Assembly: GCA_035452965.1 (NCBI GenBank)
Contig: DAOTCE010000011.1
Coordinates: forward strand, 1-64,000
Length of the DNA stretch: 64,000 nt
DNA from: Candidatus Paceibacterota bacterium
GTDB lineage: Bacteria > Verrucomicrobiota > Verrucomicrobiia > Limisphaerales > UBA8199
Direction: 5' to 3'
A program made the position numbers and the translations under genes. This document shows, in pieces, positions 20,055 through 28,325 of the stretch. Positions within the stretch are counted from its first letter, which is position 1. The number at the start of each line of letters is the position of its first letter. The notes under the pieces are model-generated. The model saw only the letters and a program-made list of their open reading frames with translations, searched no databases and was not told the DNA's origin.

Positions 20055-20870
20055 CTACATTCGATTGCGCTGCCGATTGGCTTCGTAAAGGAATACCGCG
20101 GCGGCGCTGCCGACATTGAGAGAGTCCACCGTGGGGGACATGGGGATGACGGCGGCTTCGTCGCAGGCGGCGAGCACGGCGGGGGAGACCCCGTGACCTT
20201 CACTGCCGAAAACGATGCAGCAGTCGCCGGCAAAGTTCACTTGGGAGAGTGTGTGGCCGTCAGCATGCGGATGGGCGGCGACGCACCGAACGCCCAGTTT
20301 GCGCAGGTCATGCAGGGCCTGGGTCAGGCTCGCGCTCTCCACGACAGGCAGTTGGAAAATAGCCCCCATCGAACCTCGCACGGCGCGGCGTAAGAATGGA
20401 CTGCTGCACGTTTCGCCAACGACCAGGGCCTGGGCGTTGAGGGCGGCGCAGTTGCGGACCAGGGCGCCGAGGTTCTCGGCGTTGCTGAGCCCGTCGGCCG
20501 CCGTCAGGAGACGCGGCCGCGGGCTGCGCGCGATAATGTCCGCCAGCGTCGGGAGAGGCGGGACTTTCCCCAACGCGAGCAAGCCCTGATACATGGAGTA
20601 GCCGGTGAGTGTCTCGAGCAGCGGCTTCTCGGCCACGTAAACCTGGATGGTTTCGGTCCTGGCCTTCAGCAAGGGCTCCAATTCCCGCAGCCATTTTTCC
20701 GGGAGCAACATCGAGACGACGCTGAAGTTGCTCTCCAGCAAACGCCGCACAACCTTTTCGCCCTCGGCAACGAAGATGCCTTGCTGCCGGTGTTCCGCCT
20801 GCCGCCGCATCGTGCGGTAAGGCTGAAGCTCGGGCAGATCGAAGGACTCAATCCTTTGGGCCTGATACAT
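20055..20870 (-). CDS. SpoU/TrmH-family RNA 2'-O-methyltransferase
   Basis: A 271-residue SPOUT methyltransferase. An N-terminal substrate-binding domain (about 20-105) is followed by the knotted SpoU domain with the three family motifs: NAENLGALVRN (motif 1), FGSEGHGVS near residue 220 (motif 2) and MSPTVDSLNVGSAAAV (motif 3). It uses S-adenosylmethionine to methylate a ribose in rRNA or tRNA; the target nucleotide cannot be assigned. It is convergent with glnE. Confidence 0.9.
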   Translation of the reverse strand: MYQAQRIESFDLPELQPYRTMRRQAEHRQQGIFVAEGEKVVRRLLESNFSVVSMLLPEKWLRELEPLLKARTETIQVYVAEKPLLETLTGYSMYQGLLALGKVPPLPTLADIIARSPRPRLLTAADGLSNAENLGALVRNCAALNAQALVVGETCSSPFLRRAVRGSMGAIFQLPVVESASLTQALHDLRKLGVRCVAAHPHADGHTLSQVNFAGDCCIVFGSEGHGVSPAVLAACDEAAVIPMSPTVDSLNVGSAAAVFLYEANRQRNRM

Positions 20871-20977
20871 TTGGGGTGAGCGGGTCCCTGCGCGTCAGTC
20901 AAAGTGCCTCGGTGCGTCCCAGTCTCCCTCAGCCCGACCCTCTGTCGCAGGGAGAAAGAAAAGCGAGTGGCAGCCCA

Positions 20978-21760
20978 TCATAATATCAGGGTCGGGCAGG
21001 GCTGGGCTTGGGAGGTTAGTTCGAGGCGTACATGGTTAGCCCCGATCTTTTGAAGGCGGTCGCTGACGACGCGGTGCGCCAACTCTGGGAGATTGCACTC
21101 GCGGCTCAAGTGGCCCAAGTACAAATGGCGCAGGTCGCCAGACATGATCTGCTCGGCCGTCTCAGCGGCGGCGTCGTTGGACAGATGGCCGTGCCGCCCC
21201 AGAATACGCTGCTTCAGGGGCCAGGGGCGTGTCGGACAATCCTGCAGCATCTGAACATCGTGGTTGGCTTCCAGCACCAGCGCATGGGCCGGGCGGATTC
21301 GTTCGAGCACCAGGCGGTTTGTATGACCGAGGTCGGTCAGGAATCCGATATTGCCCGCGCTGGTCCGCAGGAGGTAGCCCACAGGATCCTGGGCATCGTG
21401 CGGAATGCTGAACGTCTCAACCTGGATGTCGCCCACCTCGAAACTGGCGCCGGTCGCAAACAGGCAGCAGGCCAGCCGCGTTCCATATTGATACTCGACC
21501 GCCTCCAGAGTGGGGCGGTTGCCATAGACGGGAATTCCCAACTTCCCATTCAAGGCCGGGAGGCTCTGCACATGGTCCGAGTGTTCGTGCGTGATCAGGA
21601 TCGCAGTCAGGTTCTCGGGCGCGCGGCCAATCGTGGCGAGGCGCTGGCGAATCTGGCGCAGGCTGAAACCCGCGTCAATGAGGACGCGGGCCTCTTCGGT
21701 TTCCACGTAGGCGCAATTGCCACTGGAACCGCTGCCCAAAATGGTTAGGCGAACGGACAC
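20978..21760 (-). CDS. MBL-fold metallohydrolase, YycJ/WalJ-like
   Basis: A 260-residue metallo-beta-lactamase-fold protein beginning with GTG. It has the N-terminal LGSGSSGN motif, the zinc ligands THEHSDH (57-63) and the downstream His/Asp ligands (SIPHDAQDP, LTDLGH, YLGHLSRECN), matching the YycJ/WalJ-type exonuclease or hydrolase group. It is expected to be a cytoplasmic metal-dependent hydrolase, possibly a DNA exonuclease as described for YycJ. It is about 100 bp from the SpoU gene in the same direction and may be co-transcribed. Confidence 0.85.
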   Translation of the reverse strand: MSVRLTILGSGSSGNCAYVETEEARVLIDAGFSLRQIRQRLATIGRAPENLTAILITHEHSDHVQSLPALNGKLGIPVYGNRPTLEAVEYQYGTRLACCLFATGASFEVGDIQVETFSIPHDAQDPVGYLLRTSAGNIGFLTDLGHTNRLVLERIRPAHALVLEANHDVQMLQDCPTRPWPLKQRILGRHGHLSNDAAAETAEQIMSGDLRHLYLGHLSRECNLPELAHRVVSDRLQKIGANHVRLELTSQAQPCPTLIL

Positions 21761-21825
21761 GGCTTACCTTACGGACGAGTCGATGCTGGAGCAATGCTTT
21801 TCAAAGCACCTGCCCGGCCGCCTGG

Positions 21826-22689
21826 TTATTTCGGCCGCGTGGCACGATCCTGCAGCCAGGCAACATCGGGATTATCCGGCGAATTGAACCAGTCCCCTAC
21901 CCCGCCGTTTTCCACCAGCGGCGGCGTGGTGCGAGCGTCGCGCCAGCGCCGCAGTTCTGAATGCCCGTCGGCAAAGGAGAAGCCGCCGGCGAAATGGTGA
22001 TAGAATCCGGGCAGATCGTAAAAGCCGTAGCGCGCAGGCTGATCTGGCCATCCGGACATTCGCACGGCGAAATTGCCCACGTCAATGCTGTCGGGCCGCA
22101 TGTCAAGGAAAACGAAGATTTTGGCGGGGCCGGGATTAACCAATTCGGCTTGTTTGAAATACAGCCTGTAGGCGCCAGTATCGAGGCGTTCGCTGTTATC
22201 CCAGCCGCCGAAGCCGCCGAGGTAGAAGTTCATGGACATGGTGCGAACGCGCGGCCTGGCTTGACCGTCAACCAGGATGGTTGAACGGTCGGCGGGACAT
22301 CTCCAGATGGCCAGGTTCTTCCCGCAATACGGCCATAAAGGACTCCTGGTGATGTCGTGGTTCGGGTCCCAGTTGGCGGGGTCCCCGGGGTTCCACCATT
22401 GAAGCCAGCCGGTGACCCAGGTCGCGGCGATGGTAGAGGGGTTGCGGGGGTCTTCGCTGGCATACAGCAACCGGTCCTGGTTGTCATCGGAGTACATTCG
22501 CCACGCCAAACACAACTGGCGGTGGTTGTTCATGCATTGGATGGCCTGGGCTTTGAGCTTGCCCTTGTTGAGCGCCGGAAGCAGCAGGGCCGCCAGGATG
22601 GCGATGATGGCGATGACGACAAGCAGCTCGATCAGCGTGAAGCCGCAGCGGTCAAGCCGCGCGCGCCGAATGTGTCCTGCCTCGCACAT
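21826..22689 (-). CDS. Type II secretion-like pseudopilin with H-X9-DG-type C-terminus
   Basis: A protein of about 287 residues with a class III prepilin signal: a basic leader RRARLDRCG, then cleavage before FTLIELLVVIA with the essential Glu at +5, then a hydrophobic helix. The remainder is a globular domain ending with FADGHSELRRW, a DG-containing end typical of the very numerous pseudopilins of Verrucomicrobiota, Lentisphaerota and Planctomycetota (DUF1559-related). The start chosen is the ATG at 22689; a GTG precedes it by one codon. It would be processed by prepilin peptidase and placed in the envelope. No assembly genes adjoin it. Confidence 0.88.
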   Translation of the reverse strand: MCEAGHIRRARLDRCGFTLIELLVVIAIIAILAALLLPALNKGKLKAQAIQCMNNHRQLCLAWRMYSDDNQDRLLYASEDPRNPSTIAATWVTGWLQWWNPGDPANWDPNHDITRSPLWPYCGKNLAIWRCPADRSTILVDGQARPRVRTMSMNFYLGGFGGWDNSERLDTGAYRLYFKQAELVNPGPAKIFVFLDMRPDSIDVGNFAVRMSGWPDQPARYGFYDLPGFYHHFAGGFSFADGHSELRRWRDARTTPPLVENGGVGDWFNSPDNPDVAWLQDRATRPK

Positions 22690-22851
22690 CACAGGTAATG
22701 ATAGTCCCGGTAGGCAAGGCGTTCAAACCCAACGGCGGGATCGAGGCGGGAGGTTAATGACGTTGCGGCTATGGCAGCGTGGGACGTCCCCTTCCGGAAG
22801 TGGAGAGAGCCCCAGAACAGCCCGGGGGTGGCGGCGATCTTGCCGGGCCGG

Positions 22852-23580
22852 TCAATCCTGCGAGAGCTCCTTCAGGGTTCGTTCGAGTTGCTGCCGCAGC
22901 ACCTCCCGCTCCGCGTCCGACACCTCGCGCGGCACACGCACGGGCTTGCCGATTACCATTTCACAGCGCGAGAATGGCAGGGGGATCTGGAATCGGTCCC
23001 AGCTCCTGGCCTGGAGCTTCCAGCCCAGGTAATAGGAGGCCGGGACGATAGGCAAGCCGGTGACTTGGGCCAGGCCCATGACTCCCTCCTGCACCACATA
23101 GCAGGGCCCGCGCGGCCCGTCGGGGGTGATGGCCAGGTCATAGCCGCGTTCCGCCCAACCGGTCAATTCGATGAGGGCCTGCGGGCCGCGCCGGCTGGAG
23201 GAGCCGCGGACTGGTTGCACGCCGAAGCATTCGAGGATGGCGGCAAGAAAAGCGCCATCTTTGCTGGCGCTGACCAGCGCAGCCAAGCCGGGGGTGTGAT
23301 TGCGGTGTTTGGCGTAGCCGTAATACGGCACCAGGCAGAGCGCGAGGCGGTTGTGCCACACGCAGTAAATCGCCGGGCCAGTCGCGCTGCCGTCAAAGTA
23401 GCCGGAGTGGTCCGTCCATCGGTACCGCAACGTCGCGGAAACGACGCGCACGAGCAGAAATACCAGCCATGCACCCAGCCGCTGGAACCAACGCGGCGCA
23501 TTCGGCACCACAATGCCGCTCGATCTGCGCTTGCGGGCTGGGCGCGGGGCATTCACGCCTTGGGACGGAGGACTGCTCAC
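22852..23580 (-). CDS. DUF374 lysophospholipid acyltransferase-family protein
   Basis: A 242-residue protein of the DUF374 group of glycerol-3-phosphate/lipid A acyltransferase relatives. It has a basic N-terminus, a hydrophobic anchor (about 35-50), the catalytic-type His in WHNRL (75-79) and the conserved TPDGPRGP block (152-159). The GTG start at 23580 is preferred because it lies five bases after the ruvA stop and has the purine-rich AAGAAGGG about ten bases upstream, inside ruvA; a TTG at 23607 would overlap ruvA. It probably transfers an acyl chain to a lipid A or phospholipid precursor at the inner membrane. Last gene of ruvC-ruvA-DUF374. Confidence 0.85.
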   Translation of the reverse strand: MSSPPSQGVNAPRPARKRRSSGIVVPNAPRWFQRLGAWLVFLLVRVVSATLRYRWTDHSGYFDGSATGPAIYCVWHNRLALCLVPYYGYAKHRNHTPGLAALVSASKDGAFLAAILECFGVQPVRGSSSRRGPQALIELTGWAERGYDLAITPDGPRGPCYVVQEGVMGLAQVTGLPIVPASYYLGWKLQARSWDRFQIPLPFSRCEMVIGKPVRVPREVSDAEREVLRQQLERTLKELSQD

Positions 23581-23585
23581 AATCG

Positions 23586-24191
23586 TCAGGCGCCCTTCTT
23601 CAAACAAGCGCGGACGAGGTCCTCCACGGTGGCCTGGGGACCCAGCGAGCCCTGGACCTTACGCGCGGCCTCGTGGGCCTCAACCTGTTTGAAGCCCAGC
23701 GCCATCAACGCCAGCACGGCGTCGTTGAGCTTTTGATCCTCGGGCGAGCGGGCGCGCTGCGCGCTGGCGGCTTCCCAGGCGCCGGCGGCGCCGATCTTGT
23801 CCTTGAGTTCCACCACGATACGCTCCGCTGTCTTCCGGCCCACGCCGGAGATTTGCGACAGCATCTTGATGTCTCCATTGGCCACCGCGCCACGGAAGGC
23901 CGTCACGCTGATACCGCTGAGCACATTGAGCGCGATCTTTGGGCCAATGCCGCTGACGGTGTTGATGAGCAGGCGGAACAAATCGCGCTCGGCGGCGCTC
24001 ATGAAGCCATAGAGCGTGTGCGCGTCTTCCCGCACAACCAAATGCGTCAGGAGTCTTATCTCCTGGCCGGGCTGCGGCAGCTTGTCATAGGACGAAAGCG
24101 GAATGAGCGCTTCGTAACCCACGCCATTGACGTCCACGATAACTTGCGTGGGAAGCGCCTCAACCAGTTTGCCGTGCAGGAAGGTAATCAT
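23586..24191 (-). CDS. ruvA: Holliday junction branch migration protein RuvA
   Basis: A 201-residue RuvA. The N-terminal OB-fold domain begins MITFLHGKLVE, two helix-hairpin-helix motifs follow (GIGPKIALNVLSG near 80-92 and GVGRKTAERIVVEL), then an acidic/Ser linker and the C-terminal three-helix domain (about 155-201) that contacts RuvB. It tetramerises on Holliday junctions and loads RuvB. The ATG overlaps the ruvC stop as ATGA, so translation is coupled; ruvB is not in the window. Confidence 0.97.
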   Translation of the reverse strand: MITFLHGKLVEALPTQVIVDVNGVGYEALIPLSSYDKLPQPGQEIRLLTHLVVREDAHTLYGFMSAAERDLFRLLINTVSGIGPKIALNVLSGISVTAFRGAVANGDIKMLSQISGVGRKTAERIVVELKDKIGAAGAWEAASAQRARSPEDQKLNDAVLALMALGFKQVEAHEAARKVQGSLGPQATVEDLVRACLKKGA

Positions 24192-24805
24192 ACGCGTTTG
24201 GCGGCCTGAAAGCTGTAGCGCCCTTGCTCCTGGGCAAACGCCAGCGCCAGCGCCAGGGCGTCGGCTGCGTCCGGGACGGGTGCTTCGGGCAGGCGCAACA
24301 TGCGTTGCACCATCTTGGCCACGGCGAGTTTCGACGCCGCGCCGTAGCCGACAATGGCCTGCTTCACCTTGCGCGGAGCCAGCTCATAGACCTCCAAGCC
24401 GGCCTCGGCGACCGTGGCCAGCGCCGCGCCGCGAGCCTCGCCCATGATGAGGGCCGTCTGCAGGTTCTGCGCATAGAAGAGCCCCTCGACCACGCACACG
24501 GCAAGTTGCCAGCGCCGCGCCACGTCGCGCAGGGTCCGGGCGATCTGCATCAGGCAACGGGAACGTTCCCAACTCGCCGGACAGGATACCACGCCATGCT
24601 CCAGAGCTTGAGGACTTGGTTTGGCCAATCGGATCACGCCGTAGCCCGTGCCGCGCAGCGAAGGATCCAGACCCAGAATTAGCTGGTGGGCTTTGGCACT
24701 GACCGGCGCGGTGGGCTCGAACACGGCCCTGGCCGCGCGCTTCGGACTGCCGAGGCGCTCCTGCATTTGCCTGAACTGCCGTGGGGTAATACCCATCGGC
24801 GCCAT
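24188..24805 (-). CDS. ruvC: Holliday junction resolvase RuvC
   Basis: A protein of about 205 residues that cuts Holliday junctions symmetrically. The acidic catalytic residues are visible: Asp in LILGLDPSLRGTGYG, Glu in VVEGLFYAQN, and the two Asp of PVPDAADALALALAFA. The start at 24805 (MAPMGITP) adds about 42 residues before the catalytic strand; relatives begin about four residues before it, so the real start may be a later ATG (24796) or an internal codon, or this lineage has a true N-terminal extension. Longer in-frame sequence upstream is antisense to the next gene and is not coding. It overlaps ruvA by four bases. Confidence 0.93.
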   Translation of the reverse strand: MAPMGITPRQFRQMQERLGSPKRAARAVFEPTAPVSAKAHQLILGLDPSLRGTGYGVIRLAKPSPQALEHGVVSCPASWERSRCLMQIARTLRDVARRWQLAVCVVEGLFYAQNLQTALIMGEARGAALATVAEAGLEVYELAPRKVKQAIVGYGAASKLAVAKMVQRMLRLPEAPVPDAADALALALAFAQEQGRYSFQAAKRV

Positions 24806-24857
24806 AGTGCCAGCACCTCTATGGCCGCAAAAGCAGAAAACGGGGCGGGTGGAGCGG

Positions 24858-27140
24858 CTATCGCCCTCTTTGGCCGGAGGACGAACGACCGTGGCCGGGC
24901 GAAGCAGAGGCTCTCGGCGGTGGGGACGCCGATGGTGCGGGACGGGATTCCATCGCTCGCACCCGAGGGGCCGGTGACGCTGCCGACGGGGTGGATGAGC
25001 GCGCTGGCGGCGATGAGAAGCTACGAGACGGGGCGCTGCGCGGCGCCGAGAAACTGGGCGCCGGGGTACCGCGCGACGGCGTGAAAGTGCGCGCTGGAGC
25101 GCTGCGTGCCGGTGAGGGACTCGGGTTGTGGCGCGGCACCGATATACTTGGCGCTGGAACTGCGCGAGGAGCCGGGGCCGGCGCTGAGAAGCTCGGAGCC
25201 CTGGATGCCGGCTGCCGTTCGCTGCGAACGGACGGCACGACCGCGCGCGAGGTAGATCGAGCCGGCTGTGAATGGGTTGGCGCCCGCCAGGCCGGCGTTG
25301 TGACAGGTTGCGGGCGCTCACGCACCGCAGGCCGCGAAATGGTTTCTCGCGACGGTGACGCGGGTGCGGGGCGCGGTGTTTCAATCCTTGGCGCCGGAGG
25401 CTGGCTGATGGATTGCCGCGGAGCAGGATCGCTTCTCGCAGGGGCAACCGACGATTGGCGGGAAGGGCTCTCGTGCCGGCTGGCTGCACTGCTGTGTGCC
25501 GTGCCTCGGTCTGGACGCTCCGAACGATGGATGATGACAGGGCTGCTCGGCCTGGTTGCAGCCTCCGGTCTCGTGCGAATGGTGTTCGGCTCGGAGCGGG
25601 GGCGTGTGATTGTGAGTGAGGGAGACCCAATAGCAGGGTTTTCGGTTCTGGTGGCAAATGACTGCCCGGCACGCGGTTGGGCAGCGGCGCCCACTTCTGG
25701 CCTTGGCGATGAGCCCGGCGCGGCTCGTTGCGTCGAGGGGGCAAATGTCGAGCCAACGGTCCCGCTGCGGCTTTCGGTCCTCGTCCGGCGGTTCGAGGGC
25801 GAGGCTGTCACTGTGGAGGAGGGAAACTGCGGGCGGGAAACAGCCAGCGTACCCCTGGCGCTGTCGAACCGTTCACCGCGGTTTCCCCGGGCGGCAGGAC
25901 TATTGACGGGCTGAATGTTGACCTTGCGGACTTCCGTGCGGGTGGCTGCCGCGATCCTTGAGGCGGGAATGCCGCGGTTGAGGACGCGGCGGTTGTTCTC
26001 GACGATGGACGCAGACGGAGTCGTCTGGTGATAGGCGCGAAGCGCCTGATCGGACCTCAGGGCATGCCGGTCCAGGTGATGGTCGCGGAAACGACCGGCA
26101 TCAACGAACGTGTAAGCGCTGGACCTCAAACCAAAGCCGAATCCGGCGCGGACAGGCCGGCCATGGTAGGTAAGACCCACGCCGGGCCTGAAGACGGCGC
26201 GCGGCGGCAGTGGCGCCCACCCGCAGTGGTTGCCGCTGTATCTCCAGCAGACCCACGACGGCCCCCAAACTCTGTCCGGCGTCCAGCACCAACCGATTCG
26301 ATGGTGACGGAACCAGCGGCCGTAATGAAACGGCGCCCAACCCCACGAATAGCCCGAAAGCCAGTACCAGCCACAGTCTGTGTAGAGCCAGCGACCGCCA
26401 TGGCAGTATGGCTGCCAGGCCGGATTGACAATTACCACTCTCGGCTGCCAGCAAGGCCCCCAGCCGGCAACGTTCACCCAAGTGCCGTAGGGCGCCAGTG
26501 AGTCGTAGAAAACAGTGTATCCCGCATCCGCCACCGGGGGCGGCGCCGGTTCCGGAGCCACCTCCGGAACCCCTTCGGACTCTGCGAGCTGCGGGGCGTA
26601 AAGCCCGGGCAAGGCAACCTCCTGGGGAAACGCGTTGGTCGTGGGGTCTGAAACGGGCGCCGGCGGCAGTTGCGATGCATCGACTGGAAGCCCCTTCAAA
26701 GTCTGGTCGTGCTGAATCATCGCCGTCACCACGGATGCTGGAACTCCAATATCATTGAGGTAGACAATCTCCTCGGCCCCAAGATTAAAGGGGCTCGTCG
26801 AGTTGGTGACGAAGGCCAGCATGACGCTTTCCTCCACGCTCGATTCCACCAGTTTGATCAGTTCCAAGGCCGGGGCGGACAGCTTGAGATTGGGCGGCAA
26901 CGGTTGTTGGGCCGAGATCGGTGTGATATCGGCATTGGCAAGGTCGGAATCCTCGGATTGGGCTTCCACCGCGGCTCCCGGTTCGACCGGGAGTTGAATC
27001 CCCTGTGGCTCTGGCGCGGGCTCGATGCCGGCGACGGTGCTGATCCCCTGGCTCGATGCTCGTTGCGAGCTCTCGCACGCCAGCAGCAGGCCCGCCACCG
27101 CCACACCCAAAATCGTATTACAGACGGTCCAGCTTTTCAT
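24858..27140 (-). CDS. Large DUF6600-type Trp-rich lipoprotein with disordered Pro/Ser/Arg tail
   Basis: A 760-residue envelope protein. It starts with a lipoprotein signal (LLLAC lipobox, Cys22). Residues about 60-150 look like a small helical domain. Residues about 207-330 are extremely Trp/Tyr/Gly-rich (YGTWVNVAGWGPCWQP, then GWYWLSGYSWGWAPFHYGRW), matching the DUF6600 pattern. The last roughly 380 residues are low-complexity Pro/Ser/Ala/Arg sequence expected to be disordered and positively charged. It is probably anchored in a membrane and binds a polyanion or glycan through the tail, but this is inference. The antisense strand is also open for long stretches because of composition. Confidence 0.8.
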   Translation of the reverse strand: MKSWTVCNTILGVAVAGLLLACESSQRASSQGISTVAGIEPAPEPQGIQLPVEPGAAVEAQSEDSDLANADITPISAQQPLPPNLKLSAPALELIKLVESSVEESVMLAFVTNSTSPFNLGAEEIVYLNDIGVPASVVTAMIQHDQTLKGLPVDASQLPPAPVSDPTTNAFPQEVALPGLYAPQLAESEGVPEVAPEPAPPPVADAGYTVFYDSLAPYGTWVNVAGWGPCWQPRVVIVNPAWQPYCHGGRWLYTDCGWYWLSGYSWGWAPFHYGRWFRHHRIGWCWTPDRVWGPSWVCWRYSGNHCGWAPLPPRAVFRPGVGLTYHGRPVRAGFGFGLRSSAYTFVDAGRFRDHHLDRHALRSDQALRAYHQTTPSASIVENNRRVLNRGIPASRIAAATRTEVRKVNIQPVNSPAARGNRGERFDSARGTLAVSRPQFPSSTVTASPSNRRTRTESRSGTVGSTFAPSTQRAAPGSSPRPEVGAAAQPRAGQSFATRTENPAIGSPSLTITRPRSEPNTIRTRPEAATRPSSPVIIHRSERPDRGTAHSSAASRHESPSRQSSVAPARSDPAPRQSISQPPAPRIETPRPAPASPSRETISRPAVRERPQPVTTPAWRAPTHSQPARSTSRAVVPSVRSERQPASRAPSFSAPAPAPRAVPAPSISVPRHNPSPSPARSAPARTFTPSRGTPAPSFSAPRSAPSRSFSSPPARSSTPSAASPAPRVRAMESRPAPSASPPPRASASPGHGRSSSGQRGR

Positions 27141-27281
27141 GTTTGGCTATGACAGGCTCTGCTTGATCGCATCACCTGTCACAATCATTAGACTCGACTG
27201 CCCCCGGACCTATTCAACGGTTCCCGCGGGATAGCCATTCCTCCAGACCGCACAGTGCCCCAGGAATTCAGGCTGCGGAAT

Positions 27282-28304
27282 TCACTTGCCCGGCGGCTGG
27301 CTGGTGAGTTGGACGAGCGCTTCCTTAACCCGCACCACCTGGGCTTCATTGAGCAGCAGGTAGCGGTCGCGACCCGCTGGGGTGGGTGCAAAGCGCGTGA
27401 AACCGTCCTCCTCCACCGTCACCTGCCCGGGTGCGGAAAGGCCGAAGTAGCCCCTGTCCGGACGGACGGCATACAAGACGCTCGTGAGGTCCCAGGTGGG
27501 CCGTTCATGCGGCGGGGGGTTGTAAAGACAGTAAGCTTCCGCCGCCGGATGGTGCGGGACATAACCGAAATCCCGCTCGATGCTCACTGCCGGGTAAGGC
27601 ACGGCGATCCCAATCTCGAACCCGCTCCAAATCACCGGCGTGGGCCAGTCCGGAACGAGCCTCTTTGCCGCCGGCAAGTCCTGAACCACGTTGTATTCGC
27701 GGTCGTGGTGTGTGGTCCGGAATGAACCGGCCATGACCGACAGCAGCCTCACCTTCTGCCGCACCAGTTCGCGCCCCCCCAGCGGCGACGACGCATCGGC
27801 CTGCGTGTCCAGCAGCGCGGCGAAGTTGGAGAAATAGCCCACCTGGATGAGGACCACGGACCGGTCAGGCTGACGGCTGAGGATCCTGCGCAACAAGGCT
27901 GTGGCTTCCGGCGCGTCGGAACTGCGCTTGAGGCGGTGTGGATAGCGGGGCTTCCTGCCGTCCCTGGCCTCTGCGAGCGGGAGAAACTTGCTCGGGTCAT
28001 TCTTCAGCTTTGCGTGGGTGAAGCCGATGGGAATGTCCGGCCGTCCGTAAAACGTGTTCACGGCGCTGACGAAGGGACCCGCCAGTTCGTCAGGCTTGGT
28101 AATCGTCACCGCCAGCAACTCGCACTCGCCCCGGCTCTGCAGGGCGTGGATGACTGACAACGCCAGCACGTCGTCCACGTCGTTGCCGATGTCCGTGTCA
28201 AAGATGATCTTCACCGGCGCGGCCCCCGCCGCGCAGGCGCAGACCAAGGTGCAAATAACAACTCGGCAGTGAACGAAGAACAGTGAAAGGTAATGCATAC
28301 GCAC
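27282..28304 (-). CDS. Secreted nucleoside hydrolase-family protein
   Basis: A 340-residue protein of the inosine/uridine-preferring nucleoside hydrolase fold. After a signal-like hydrophobic N-terminus (about 1-29) comes the calcium-binding Asp cluster DTDIGNDVDD (36-45), the family's hallmark, and a C-terminal region with WDLTSVLYAVRPD, where catalytic relatives place a metal-binding Asp. The GTG at 28304 or the ATG at 28298 could start it. An exported nucleoside or glycoside hydrolase fits the neighbouring catabolic genes. It follows the aminotransferase gene by 21 bp and is likely co-transcribed. Confidence 0.83.
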   Translation of the reverse strand: MRMHYLSLFFVHCRVVICTLVCACAAGAAPVKIIFDTDIGNDVDDVLALSVIHALQSRGECELLAVTITKPDELAGPFVSAVNTFYGRPDIPIGFTHAKLKNDPSKFLPLAEARDGRKPRYPHRLKRSSDAPEATALLRRILSRQPDRSVVLIQVGYFSNFAALLDTQADASSPLGGRELVRQKVRLLSVMAGSFRTTHHDREYNVVQDLPAAKRLVPDWPTPVIWSGFEIGIAVPYPAVSIERDFGYVPHHPAAEAYCLYNPPPHERPTWDLTSVLYAVRPDRGYFGLSAPGQVTVEEDGFTRFAPTPAGRDRYLLLNEAQVVRVKEALVQLTSQPPGK

Positions 28305-28325
28305 AGGGTGTTCCGGGCCTGAGGG

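Noticed and set aside
24806..25756. Long reading frame continuing upstream of ruvC on the minus strand
   Set aside because: It has the composition of an out-of-frame reading of the Pro/Ser/Arg-rich tail of the lipoprotein gene on the same strand and has no domain; stops are rare because of GC content.
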